From contig WQZR01000002.1 in NCBI GenBank assembly GCA_009780625.1, positions 1-34,088 on the forward strand: a DNA stretch of 34,088 nucleotides, written 5' to 3'. The notes under the pieces were generated by a model. It saw only the letters and a program-made list of their open reading frames with translations, was not told where the DNA came from and ran no database searches. A program made the position numbers and the translations under genes. Positions 16,075 to 23,491 of this stretch are shown here, piece by piece; positions within the stretch are counted from its first letter, which is position 1; each line of letters begins with the position of its first letter. Source of the DNA: Bacillota bacterium (GTDB taxonomy: Bacteria > Bacillota > Clostridia > Christensenellales > UBA1242).

Positions 16075-17007
16075 TTACCACCAACCGATATAAATATCAT
16101 CAGCAAAAGGTTTGCCGTTGAAATAGTTTGCTATTTCTGTTGCACGTGCTGTGCCGTTTTCGTTTAAGAAAATTTCAATATAGGCATATCTTGCGCCGAT
16201 GTTTGGCCATTCCCAATATTGATATCGAACACCTGCAATGTTTGGGTGCCAAAAATCATTTGTTGTGAAACTTTCTTCTTTAACTCTGTGGAAATGGCTA
16301 TCTTTAATTGAAACAGTGATTGAAGAGGAAGGGTCGATAACATTTGTTCTGGTGTAAGCAAAACTGGTTGCGGTGAAGTCTGTTCTTGCGATATTTATTT
16401 CATAACTGAACGAGCCAGTTGCTGGAAGCATTGCAAGTGCATATCGGTTGAAGTTTACAACCAAGATGCCATTTTGTTCTTCAATTGTGCTTGGCCAGTT
16501 TATATTTTGGAAATAACCTTCGTGAACATAGTATAGAATTAATATATTGTTTTCAAAATATGCTTCGTTATATCTGGTTTCCAAATCTTTAAATGGGCAG
16601 TCGCACCATTGTCCGAATTCAGGGTCGTCGCAAAAACATCCATGTAGGGTTGCAACTGTAGGTTGAATCATTGCAAGTTCTGTTGTGTTTTGAACCACTG
16701 CAAAGAATGGGTGTCCCCACGTATTTTGCGGGGTGTGTATTCTAGAATCAAAAATGACACCAACTTTTTCATAATATTGAAAAAGGTCTGGCGTCATAGA
16801 CGACCAACTTGAATGACCATTTGAAATGAAAGGAATAGGGGAAACCACATCAGCGGCAACAATAACTTCCTGCCCAAGTGTTGGTCGCCAGTCTTCAGGC
16901 GGCGTCCAGTGTTTCCAAGGGTTTCCATCACCTCCGGCGTCGCATCCCATAAGAAATATTGAGAATAGCAGGGGTATAGCCAAAAATAGATGTTTAAACT
17001 TCTTCAT
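16075..17007 (-). CDS. Lipoprotein of unknown function
   Basis: 310 residues with a lipoprotein signal: basic start, hydrophobic core and lipobox LMGC with acceptor Cys22, so it should be anchored to the outer face of the cell membrane. The mature part is rich in aromatic residues and beta-like strands, with no recognised domain. A Cys-rich patch HGCFCDDPEFGQWCDCPF (about 122-139) could bind metal or form disulfides. The start is ATG 17007, 7 nt after AGGAGGG; an upstream TTG is less likely. The 3' end is convergent with thiI. Confidence 0.8.
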   Translation of the reverse strand: MKKFKHLFLAIPLLFSIFLMGCDAGGDGNPWKHWTPPEDWRPTLGQEVIVAADVVSPIPFISNGHSSWSSMTPDLFQYYEKVGVIFDSRIHTPQNTWGHPFFAVVQNTTELAMIQPTVATLHGCFCDDPEFGQWCDCPFKDLETRYNEAYFENNILILYYVHEGYFQNINWPSTIEEQNGILVVNFNRYALAMLPATGSFSYEINIARTDFTATSFAYTRTNVIDPSSSITVSIKDSHFHRVKEESFTTNDFWHPNIAGVRYQYWEWPNIGARYAYIEIFLNENGTARATEIANYFNGKPFADDIYIGWW

Positions 17008-17055
17008 TCGCAAGCCCTCCTAAATATATTCGTTACTATAATTATATCGTAGTTC

Positions 17056-17730
17056 TTAGTCTTTAAAAAATAAAAATACGTTGTTTTCAGCCCATTCAAT
17101 AAAGTTGGAAATTGCGTCAATAAACCCATTCATCAGGGTTTCGTTTTCTTTTGTGAAGATTTTTGAGTTCACTTCAATTTGGCAAGCAAAAACTTTTCGC
17201 CCTTCGCCAAAATAGTATGTGATTGTTTTTGGTCCTGCTGAAAAGGGTTGGTCGAAGTGAACTGGCAAGCCTTGCTCTTCAAAGAACTTGATGAGAACAT
17301 CAAGCATAGACTCTTTTCTTTGAGTTTGCAGAAGATAGCCATGATATATGCCAACATTCACAAGTTCTTCTCTCCACGAAGCAAGGCTGTGAATATCTAG
17401 AACAAATCTGATTCTGTGGTCGATAATCATATCTTCCATTTTGGTCTTAAATTTACTTACCATATCGAAATTGGCATCGTTGTGTTCGTTTGCCACTTTT
17501 ATTATTGTGTTGCAACCTGTTTTATTGTTCAACGCTAAAGCAATGCCAATTGTGCTTGGCTCTGCAAATTTCTTTTTTCCAAGCCTAACCTGTCCAACGC
17601 CATGGGGAGCAGAAACAAGAACTCGAGAGTTTTCGCTTTCGATTGTGTGATATTCTTGTTCTCCTTCTTTTAGATGAAGAAGAGATTTTTTGAGTTTAGT
17701 AAACTCTTCAAATGTAACAGTATTCTTCAT
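17056..17730 (-). CDS. N-formylglutamate amidohydrolase-like protein
   Basis: 224 residues. Three blocks fit the zinc-dependent N-formylglutamate amidohydrolase family: VSAPHGVG (first metal His, about residue 40), FVLDIHSLASWRE (second His), and CQIEVNS (acidic residue near the C terminus). Family members hydrolyse N-formyl amino acids or act on related amides; no histidine-degradation genes are adjacent, so the substrate is uncertain. A TGC-TATAAT box lies 6 nt before the ATG on the minus strand, predicting a leaderless mRNA. It appears to be the last resident gene before the accessory island. Confidence 0.75.
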   Translation of the reverse strand: MKNTVTFEEFTKLKKSLLHLKEGEQEYHTIESENSRVLVSAPHGVGQVRLGKKKFAEPSTIGIALALNNKTGCNTIIKVANEHNDANFDMVSKFKTKMEDMIIDHRIRFVLDIHSLASWREELVNVGIYHGYLLQTQRKESMLDVLIKFFEEQGLPVHFDQPFSAGPKTITYYFGEGRKVFACQIEVNSKIFTKENETLMNGFIDAISNFIEWAENNVFLFFKD

Positions 17731-17736
17731 ACATGA

Positions 17737-17742
17737 ATTATA
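17737..17742 (-). promoter_or_regulatory. Extended -10, leaderless start for the amidohydrolase-like gene
   Basis: On the minus strand TGC-TATAAT is followed by 6 nt and the ATG ending at 17730. No Shine-Dalgarno site is present. Confidence 0.65.
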
Positions 17743-17750
17743 GCATTAAA

Positions 17751-17770
17751 AAAAGCCCCTAAGGGCTTTT
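17751..17770 (-). terminator. Terminator hairpin with T run on the minus strand
   Basis: AAAAGCCC (17751-17758) pairs with GGGCTTTT (17763-17770). On the minus strand a run of seven T follows, so it would end a transcript coming from the right, where no minus-strand protein gene is seen. Confidence 0.7.
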
Positions 17771-17971
17771 AAGTTTGGTTGGGTAGGGGTGGAACACCTT
17801 GAACGCCTAAGGGCTGGAGAACCCTTTGAGCCGTTTACAATATTCTTTGAGGGGCTTGTTGCTCTCGTTATACCCTGGACAAAGTCGAAAAGAAAAGGCT
17901 ACTATAATGTGAGGGATGAGAGGGCAAAGTTTGTAAAGATAGATAAAGGGCAGTAATACTGCTCTTTTTTT
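17771..17971. other. Structured non-coding block, candidate small RNA or leader
   Basis: GC-richer than its surroundings, with internal hairpins (GGTG-GAA-CACC near 17785; AAGGG/CCCTT near 17810-17827). Minus strand: a possible promoter CTTTGC-17-TATAGT (17924-17929 and 17901-17906) and the terminator at 17751-17770 would frame an RNA of about 140 nt. Plus strand: TATAAT at 17903-17908 and a terminator at 17948-17971 would frame a short leader. A plus frame is open through most of the block but lacks a start codon. I cannot name an RNA family. Confidence 0.4.
17948..17971 (+). terminator. Terminator or attenuator just before the HEPN gene
   Basis: GGGCAGT and ACTGCTC form a 7-bp stem with one G-T pair and a 3-nt loop, followed by seven T. 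The T run abuts the HEPN promoter. Confidence 0.65.
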
Positions 17972-17975
17972 GTGA

Positions 17976-17981
17976 TATAAT
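17976..17981 (+). promoter_or_regulatory. Extended -10, leaderless start for the HEPN gene
   Basis: TGA-TATAAT is followed by 6 nt and the ATG at 17988. Confidence 0.65.
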
Positions 17982-17987
17982 TTCGAC

Positions 17988-18335
17988 ATGGCAACTTATC
18001 AAGAATTAATATATAAAGAAATAGGTGAAATAATTAAAATCGTCCAGTACATTGAATGGAATTTGCTTGGTAGATTAAAGCGAGATAATTTTGAAGAAAT
18101 GACACTCGGGCAAATAATAAAACTAATTCGCACAAAAAAAGTCCTTCACATAACTGCTATAGATGAGCTAGAAGAAATATTGAGAAAGAGAAATGACTTA
18201 GTGCATTCTTACTTTAAACGCAAAGATTTTGAAAAACATTGTAATAATGAATTTTTCCTTTCAAACGAATTGAGGTATCTTGAAAATTTTTGTGATCAGG
18301 TTCAAAAATTTAATGAGTGGCTTGTTAAAAATTAA
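17988..18335 (+). CDS. HEPN-type protein (putative RNase toxin), orphan
   Basis: 115-residue all-helical protein. Arg68-Asn69-x3-His73 (RNDLVH) matches the R-polar-x3-4-H active site of HEPN ribonucleases, placed late in the chain as expected. HEPN toxins usually pair with an MNT nucleotidyltransferase antitoxin; none is adjacent, and the neighbouring gene is convergent. A terminator-like hairpin lies directly upstream. Either it is a stand-alone stress or defence RNase, or a degenerate module that lost its partner. A leaderless -10 sets the start. Confidence 0.6.
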   Translation: MATYQELIYKEIGEIIKIVQYIEWNLLGRLKRDNFEEMTLGQIIKLIRTKKVLHITAIDELEEILRKRNDLVHSYFKRKDFEKHCNNEFFLSNELRYLENFCDQVQKFNEWLVKN

Positions 18336-18350
18336 TCCTCGCAACTAAAT

Positions 18351-18377
18351 AAAAAGAAGCCTTAGTGACTTCTTTTT
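18351..18377. terminator. Bidirectional terminator between HEPN and PD-(D/E)XK genes
   Basis: AAAAAGAAG (18351-18359) and CTTCTTTTT (18369-18377) form a 9-bp stem between convergent genes. It overlaps the stop of the minus-strand gene. Confidence 0.8.
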
Positions 18378-18864
18378 AGATACTGTGTTCATTAACAAAA
18401 GTTGAATTAATTTCTAGTTTATGCAACTTCATGTTAGCTACAATCATAAATCCCAATTCATACTTAAAGTAGCTATAACTGTCTGTCATTATTTTCAATC
18501 GCTCTTTGTCATCATCAAGTCCTTCTCTGTTGGTATCTTTTTTAATTTCTATACAAATTAGATTTCTAAATTCATTATTTTGGTCACTACTTCTTTTATG
18601 AACAATTAAATCTACAACAATTCTTCTATCGTCGTCAATAGTTTTAGGCAAATATTCATTGCCCTTAGCACCCCTGTTATACTCCACATCAACAAAGAAA
18701 TCTCTAAACTCAGAAGAGCTAACTTGTCTTTCGACATACATAGCAAATTTAGAACAAATGCATCTTTCACTTAAACCTCTAGAAATTAAATAACTTTCGT
18801 TATCATTGAAAGACTTGATTGCAAGTCTGACTACTTTTTCTAACTTTCTTTGTGTTTCTGTCAT
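18376..18864 (-). CDS. Putative PD-(D/E)XK nuclease-fold protein
   Basis: 162 residues. The core IVVDLIVHKR then LICIEIKKD gives Asp85, Glu106 and Lys108, the D-(x)n-E-x-K arrangement of the restriction-endonuclease fold, with an N-terminal helical part. Many such small proteins occur in defence and mobile DNA; the target is unknown. AAGGAG lies 8 nt before the ATG and TGC-TATACT further upstream. It is divergent from the Fic gene across a symmetric operator, so the two are probably co-regulated. Confidence 0.62.
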   Translation of the reverse strand: MTETQRKLEKVVRLAIKSFNDNESYLISRGLSERCICSKFAMYVERQVSSSEFRDFFVDVEYNRGAKGNEYLPKTIDDDRRIVVDLIVHKRSSDQNNEFRNLICIEIKKDTNREGLDDDKERLKIMTDSYSYFKYELGFMIVANMKLHKLEINSTFVNEHSI

Positions 18865-18886
18865 GCCGCTTTCTCCTTACTTGAAT

Positions 18887-18976
18887 AGTATAGCATATTG
18901 TTATCGGAAATATATATCGGAAATATGTGCAGATTTAGTATATTTCCTATACATATTTCCGATAGTATGGTAGACT
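18887..18976. promoter_or_regulatory. Divergent promoters with four-site symmetric operator
   Basis: Sites TATCGGAAATAT at 18902-18913 and 18915-18926 are mirrored by ATATTTCCTAT at 18940-18950 and ATATTTCCGATA at 18953-18964. Both pairs share one symmetry centre near 18933 and a 13-nt period. The minus-strand -10 (TGC-TATACT, 18887-18892) and plus-strand -10 (TGG-TAGACT, 18971-18976) flank the array, so the sites overlap both -35 regions. Repression by a dimeric regulator, perhaps the HTH of the Fic protein, is inferred. Confidence 0.7.
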
Positions 18977-18993
18977 ATGAAATAGGAGAGCGT

Positions 18994-19902
18994 ATGAAAT
19001 TTTTATCAGTAGCAGAAATTGCTGAAAAATTAAATCTGTCAGAAAGAAGAGTTAGAATGCTTTGTGCTGAAGGCAAGTTTGAAAATGCCTACCTTAAAGG
19101 TAAAACTTGGCACATACCAGAAGATTCGCAAAAGCCAGTTGATAGAAGAGTAAGCACTAAAACTCCAACGGGTGATTTAGGTGTAATCGATGAGCTTAAA
19201 AAACAAATAGATGCGTGTCGCCCTTTAACACAAGGAGAACGCGATAGGTTTAATGAAGAGTTTCTTGTTGAGTTTACTCATAACAGTAATGCTATCGAAG
19301 GAAACACTTTAACCCTAAGAGAGACAGCTCTTGTTTTGCAGGGAATAACAATCGACCAAAAGCCACTTAAAGACCATTTGGAAGCTATCGGACATAGAGA
19401 CGCTTTTAACTATGTTCTTGATATAGTGAAGCATAAGGAAGAACTTACCGAGTCAGTTATTAAAACCATTCATTCAATTGTATTGATGGATAAGCCAGAG
19501 GATAGAGGCGTTTACCGTAAAGTTCCTGTGACAATAGGTGGCTCTACATATACGCCACCACAACCTTACATAATACCGAAACAAATGGAAGAGTTAATGT
19601 ATAACCTTCAAGACTGGAAAAATACAAAACACATAGCTGAGCAAATAGCTTTGTTTCATTTAGTGTTTGAATCTATTCACCCATTTATTGACGGCAATGG
19701 CAGAACAGGTAGACTGCTTTTAAACCTGAAACTAATGCAGCAAGGCTATCCGCCAATTAACATTAAGTTTTCAGACCGTAGTAAGTATTACTCATGTTTT
19801 GAAAGCTATCATAAAACTGGCTCACCTAAAGCTATGATAAAGCTTGTAGCAAGCCTACTAGAAAAAGAAATGAAAGAGTATTTAAAGAAGTTTAAGGGAT
19901 AA
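18994..19902 (+). CDS. Fic-domain protein with N-terminal helix-turn-helix
   Basis: 302 residues. An excisionase/MerR-like HTH (about 1-45: FLSVAEIAEKLNLSERRVRMLC, then KTWHIP) is fused to a Fic domain with the full catalytic motif HPFIDGNGRTGR (His229). Fic enzymes usually transfer AMP to a protein hydroxyl. The inhibitory helix motif SNAIEG (Ser98-Gly103) lies before the Fic core, so activity is probably self-inhibited (class II). The start is ATG 18994 after GGAG, because the longer in-frame ATG at 18898 would place the operator and promoter inside the coding region. The HTH suggests autoregulation through that operator. Confidence 0.88.
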   Translation: MKFLSVAEIAEKLNLSERRVRMLCAEGKFENAYLKGKTWHIPEDSQKPVDRRVSTKTPTGDLGVIDELKKQIDACRPLTQGERDRFNEEFLVEFTHNSNAIEGNTLTLRETALVLQGITIDQKPLKDHLEAIGHRDAFNYVLDIVKHKEELTESVIKTIHSIVLMDKPEDRGVYRKVPVTIGGSTYTPPQPYIIPKQMEELMYNLQDWKNTKHIAEQIALFHLVFESIHPFIDGNGRTGRLLLNLKLMQQGYPPINIKFSDRSKYYSCFESYHKTGSPKAMIKLVASLLEKEMKEYLKKFKG

Positions 19903-19930
19903 ACAAAATATTTATAAAGGAGTTTTAATT

Positions 19931-20170
19931 ATGGCAATTATAACAAAAATTGATAAGGGTGGAGAGAAAAAACTAACAAGGGCTATAACTTATTGCGAGG
20001 CTGAATATAATGAATATTTTGAAGGACATAAAAATGAAAAGTTTGTTGGGATACAAACCTTCGGAAGTAAAGATAGAGTTGATCAGGGAAAACAAAGCCA
20101 AGTTATTCATTTAAATAAGGAAACTGCAATAAAACTTGTTGAATTATTAAGAAAGTCTTTTAACCTATAA
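19931..20170 (+). CDS. Small protein of unknown function downstream of fic
   Basis: 79 residues, not recognised. Soluble and charged, with a possible helical C terminus (KETAIKLVELLRKSF). AAGGAG sits 7 nt before the ATG, and the gene follows fic by 28 nt on the same strand, so co-transcription is likely. It lacks the S/T-x3-E-G/N inhibitory motif of class I Fic antitoxins. A partner or target role for Fic is only a guess. Confidence 0.65.
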   Translation: MAIITKIDKGGEKKLTRAITYCEAEYNEYFEGHKNEKFVGIQTFGSKDRVDQGKQSQVIHLNKETAIKLVELLRKSFNL

Positions 20171-20243
20171 CAATATTAGATAACGAAACTGGTAGAACTA
20201 AGGGTAGTAATTAAACTGCTCTTTTATTATCCAACAACATGGG

Positions 20244-20316
20244 CTAATAAATGCAACTCATTTATTAGTATTTAGCTAATAAATGAGTTGACAGGAGCTA
20301 ATTTATGTGGTAGTAT
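20244..20316 (+). promoter_or_regulatory. Strong promoter overlapped by repeated operator sites
   Basis: CTAATAAATG occurs at 20244-20253, inverted at 20259-20268, direct at 20276-20285, and as an 8/10 match at 20298-20307. The second and third sites extend to a 15-bp perfect inverted repeat. TTGACA (20288-20293), 17 nt, and TAGTAT (20311-20316) form a near-consensus promoter, with the fourth site in its spacer. AGGAGG (20335-20340) then gives an ideal ribosome-binding site. Confidence 0.75.
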
Positions 20317-20348
20317 GAATTAACATATTTATACAGGAGGACAATAAT

Positions 20349-21122
20349 ATGGAAGACAATGTAAAAAAAGAAAAAGCAAAAAGTAAGGACTATCCTGCAC
20401 TTACACTTATGGCAGCAGTAGAGTTTTTGCAAGCTTTTAAAGATTACCCATTAAACAAACAAATCTCTTACGCTGTTGCGGCTAAGGTGAAAGGAGTATC
20501 GGAGACGACTAAGTCTTTTAGATATGCTATCAGCGCGGCAAGGCAGTATGGGTTGATTTCAACGGGAGGAAGTGCTTTCTCGTTTCTAGATGCGGGGAAA
20601 AAACTGATACGGCCAACTGATGACGCAGCAACAATTTCATCATTAAAAATGCAATGTTTTTCTAACCCGAAATTGTATGGAGAGTTGATCTCTCAATATA
20701 AGGGAAGATCGATACCAAACATCACGACACTTGAGAATCTTTTAGTAACTTATAATGGAATTATGGCTTCTGCTGCAAATACAGCTGCTCAAACATTCAT
20801 TGACACAGCCACTGAAGTTGGTGCGAATAAAAGTGGAGTTTTAGACTTAGATGTTGATGCTATCGAAGCAGTAGTATCTGGAACTGTTATGGAAGCGCAG
20901 CCAGAAAGAGTTGATGAAGTTTCAAAAGTTGCTGTTTCGGTAACTCCACAAAAAATGTTATTGGAAGAAGGGTTTGAAGCTCCATTAACTATACCTTTTG
21001 GAGAACAAAAAAAGGCTATATTATATATGCCGCAAAATGTAGAGAAAGATGATGCAGAATATGCACTCGAAATGATAAAGTTAATGTTTAAAAAGATTTA
21101 TGGGGTTGGAAAGAATGATTAA
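20349..21122 (+). CDS. Winged-helix-like protein of a two-gene module (DUF5343-like, tentative)
   Basis: 257 residues. The N-terminal half (about 15-75) reads as a winged helix: a helical segment, SETTKSFRYAISAARQYGLIS as recognition helix, then a beta wing with aromatic and Gly residues. The C-terminal part has LTIPFGEQKKAILYMPQNV and a helix. This resembles DUF5343-type proteins, but I am unsure. A gene 8 nt overlapping follows, and a strong promoter with operator repeats precedes, so the protein could be its own repressor or a sensor for the PLD-like partner. Confidence 0.6.
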   Translation: MEDNVKKEKAKSKDYPALTLMAAVEFLQAFKDYPLNKQISYAVAAKVKGVSETTKSFRYAISAARQYGLISTGGSAFSFLDAGKKLIRPTDDAATISSLKMQCFSNPKLYGELISQYKGRSIPNITTLENLLVTYNGIMASAANTAAQTFIDTATEVGANKSGVLDLDVDAIEAVVSGTVMEAQPERVDEVSKVAVSVTPQKMLLEEGFEAPLTIPFGEQKKAILYMPQNVEKDDAEYALEMIKLMFKKIYGVGKND

Positions 21123-22077
21123 CGAAATAACAAGACTTTTTCAGTCAGCAGAAAAGACCATTGACAAGCCGATATTGCCATCATACATTTTTTATGTTTC
21201 TGACAAAGGAATTGATAAAGCAATTTATGATTTAGGCACAAAGAAAACACATTTGGAAATCTGCGAAGTTGAGCAGGAGTTTTTAATAGATATGGGCTTA
21301 ATGAACAAGGTTAACTATTCTTTGACTGACGAAGGAAAAGGATATTTCGAAACGCGATTCATACATGGAAATATTGCCGAAGCAGAATTATTTATAAAAC
21401 AGAAGCTTCAACAAAACCCTATAGTAAATCTTGTCTGCCAAGTATTCTATGGCAGAGGAAAAATCGGTTATCAGCAGTTAGTTGCTTTGCTTAACCATCA
21501 TAAAGTAGATGATCATGAACTTACCAGGCAAAATATTTTCCCCTTTCTCGTTTTGTTAAATAAGTTTAAAATATTGGTATTGGACAAGAAAAATGGGACA
21601 TTCTATTTAAAAGAACCACTTGTAAGTGATGTTGTGATTAAACAATATTATATATCGCCAAGTACTCCATTTAGTAATTTGCTTAATATAAAGAAAACTC
21701 TAAGGTCTTGCAAGGGTGACATTTATTGGATAGATAAACACTTTAGAAAAGAAGCATTCGAGATAATCATTGATGGGTTGTCACCAGATGGTGTGAAATC
21801 ACTGACTATTATATCGACGGATGAAAATGCTACTCAAAGTGCAAAAGCAGATTTCGAACTATTGAAACAGGAACTTGCCGCTCGGAACATTATTCTTGCT
21901 TGGCTAGTATTAACGGATAAAACTTTAAAGTTGCATGACAGATGGCTTATTTCTGACAATAATGTTTATAACATACCTCCAGTTCTGGCTATTATTAGAG
22001 GGCAAATGGCAGAAATAATTAAGACTGAAAGCAAAATAGATTTAAAACTACTTATACAAAATAGTGTAAGTGTTTAA
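21115..22077 (+). CDS. Protein with wHTH-like N terminus and PLD/MIT_C-like C-terminal domain
   Basis: 320 residues. The C-terminal 130 residues (about 190-320) resemble the phospholipase-D-like domain first named from the MITD1 C terminus: DIYWIDKHF at its first strand, a mid strand VKSLTIIS, and LKLHDRWLISD with a single His-Asp-Arg half-motif, then NVYNIPP. Only one half-motif is visible, so catalysis would need a dimer or be absent. The N-terminal half looks like helical or winged-helix domains. The start at ATG 21115 after TTGGAAAG overlaps the preceding stop by 8 nt. A terminator follows. Likely an effector or sensor pair with the upstream gene. Confidence 0.6.
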   Translation: MINEITRLFQSAEKTIDKPILPSYIFYVSDKGIDKAIYDLGTKKTHLEICEVEQEFLIDMGLMNKVNYSLTDEGKGYFETRFIHGNIAEAELFIKQKLQQNPIVNLVCQVFYGRGKIGYQQLVALLNHHKVDDHELTRQNIFPFLVLLNKFKILVLDKKNGTFYLKEPLVSDVVIKQYYISPSTPFSNLLNIKKTLRSCKGDIYWIDKHFRKEAFEIIIDGLSPDGVKSLTIISTDENATQSAKADFELLKQELAARNIILAWLVLTDKTLKLHDRWLISDNNVYNIPPVLAIIRGQMAEIIKTESKIDLKLLIQNSVSV

Positions 22078-22099
22078 AGAAGAATTTAAATAATAGAAA

Positions 22100-22126
22100 G
22101 CTGAGTTTACAAACTCGGCCTTTTTT
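22100..22126 (+). terminator. Rho-independent terminator after the PLD-like gene
   Basis: GCTGAGTT pairs with AACTCGGC (one G-T) around a 4-nt loop, followed by six T. It separates the two-gene module from the methyltransferase operon. Confidence 0.8.
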
Positions 22127-22198
22127 ATTTGTAGAATTTTGTAAGATAATAGGGTGAATTATGTTAAACTGGACCATTAGTAATTTGGAGAGTTTAGA

Positions 22199-23491
22199 GT
22201 GAAGGATAAGCCAAGGTTTACATTTATTGATTTGTTTGCAGGAGTTGGTGGTTTTCACCAAGCACTAGAATCGCTTGGCGGTGAATGTATTGCTTTTTCC
22301 GAAATAAATAGAGATTGTGTTGAAGTTTATAAAAACAACTTTCCAGGAGCAGAAGATATTGGCGATATAAATAAATGGAAGGAAAAAGGCTTACCTAAAT
22401 TTGATGTACTATGTGGTGGTTTCCCGTGTCAACCTTTTAGTAAAGCAGGAAGACAAGATGGTTTTAAAGATGAAAGAGGAAATTTTTTTGATGTAATAAT
22501 CGACATATTAAAAGAACATAAAGAGTGTAAATTTATAATTTTAGAAAATGTTCGTAATCTGTCTGATAAAACCGAAAACTGGGCACATATTCAAGAGAGA
22601 CTACAAGAGTTAGATTTTATTGTGACTGAGGAAGCTCTTGTTTTATCACCTTGCCAGTTTGGTGATCCGAGAATACCTCAAATAAGAGAAAGGGTTTATA
22701 TTCTTGGTATAAGGAAGGGAATAAGAGATAAAAAAAGATTATCAAATGGTTGTATCCATTTAGAAGAATTAGGGTTGCAGAACCTACCTAAAAAAGGCTC
22801 TTTGAGAAATGGTGATGCTTGGAATATTTTAAATTCAGAGGTAGTTGACAAAAAATATAACTTAGATGACAAAAAAGTTAAAATACTAAACATTTGGGAT
22901 GAATTTAGAAAGGGTACCAAATACGAACCAAGTAATGTTCCTATTTGGTTAGATTACTTCGGATATAAACTTGATGATAATGAGTTTTACAAAAAGAAAG
23001 ATAGAAATGGGAAAGTCTATAAAGAACTGCCAGAGTGGAAGCAGCACTTTGTTGATAAAAATAGAAAGTTTTATCTAAAGCATAAAGGGTTCATAGACGG
23101 GTGGATAGAAAAACATAATATGTTAGAAGAACATTCAGTTTACAAAAAATTTGAATGGAACTGTGGGGCTGACTATAAATTTCTAAAAGATACAATTATA
23201 CAATTCAGACACTCTGGTATTCGTGCGAAACGACCAAACTTTTTTCCTGCATTGGTTGCTATAAACAATACACCTGTTATTTGGGATAAGAGCAAAAACT
23301 TGTATAGATACATTACTCCACGAGAAGCTGCGAACTTACAAAGTTTCAAGCCCGATTATAAATTTGGAAAAAATGACTCCCAAACGTATAAACAACTTGG
23401 AAATGCTGTGAATGTTGAAGTTGTGAAAATATTAACTGAGAAATTGCTAGGCTTTGCGAAAGATGATTGGAATAAAAAGGAAGACAAATAA
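22199..23491 (+). CDS. DNA (cytosine-5) methyltransferase
   Basis: 430 residues. All main C5-methylase motifs are seen: I FIDLFAGVGG (9-18), IV FPCQPFS with catalytic Cys77, VI LENVRNL (about 110), VIII PQIRERVYILG, and X QLGNAVNVEV near the end. The target-recognition region (about 190-360) is long and unrecognised. The start is GTG 22199, 8 nt after GGAG. The last base of its TAA stop is the first base of the next ATG, so translation is coupled. It would protect host DNA for the ATPase and nuclease genes that follow. TGT-TAAACT at 22165-22170 is a possible -10. Confidence 0.95.
   Translation: MKDKPRFTFIDLFAGVGGFHQALESLGGECIAFSEINRDCVEVYKNNFPGAEDIGDINKWKEKGLPKFDVLCGGFPCQPFSKAGRQDGFKDERGNFFDVIIDILKEHKECKFIILENVRNLSDKTENWAHIQERLQELDFIVTEEALVLSPCQFGDPRIPQIRERVYILGIRKGIRDKKRLSNGCIHLEELGLQNLPKKGSLRNGDAWNILNSEVVDKKYNLDDKKVKILNIWDEFRKGTKYEPSNVPIWLDYFGYKLDDNEFYKKKDRNGKVYKELPEWKQHFVDKNRKFYLKHKGFIDGWIEKHNMLEEHSVYKKFEWNCGADYKFLKDTIIQFRHSGIRAKRPNFFPALVAINNTPVIWDKSKNLYRYITPREAANLQSFKPDYKFGKNDSQTYKQLGNAVNVEVVKILTEKLLGFAKDDWNKKEDK

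Noticed and set aside
17774..17798. TGGTTG-GGTAGGGG segment resembling the tRNA-fMet 3' end, a possible left attachment site
   Set aside because: Only the first six bases match continuously; the rest is chance-level similarity.
18898..18993. Longer Fic protein starting at ATG 18898
   Set aside because: The extension would be encoded by the operator array and promoter; ATG 18994 has a proper Shine-Dalgarno site.
18902..20307. Repeats considered as a CRISPR array
   Set aside because: The repeats are 10-12 bp, inverted as well as direct, with no regular unique spacers and no cas genes.
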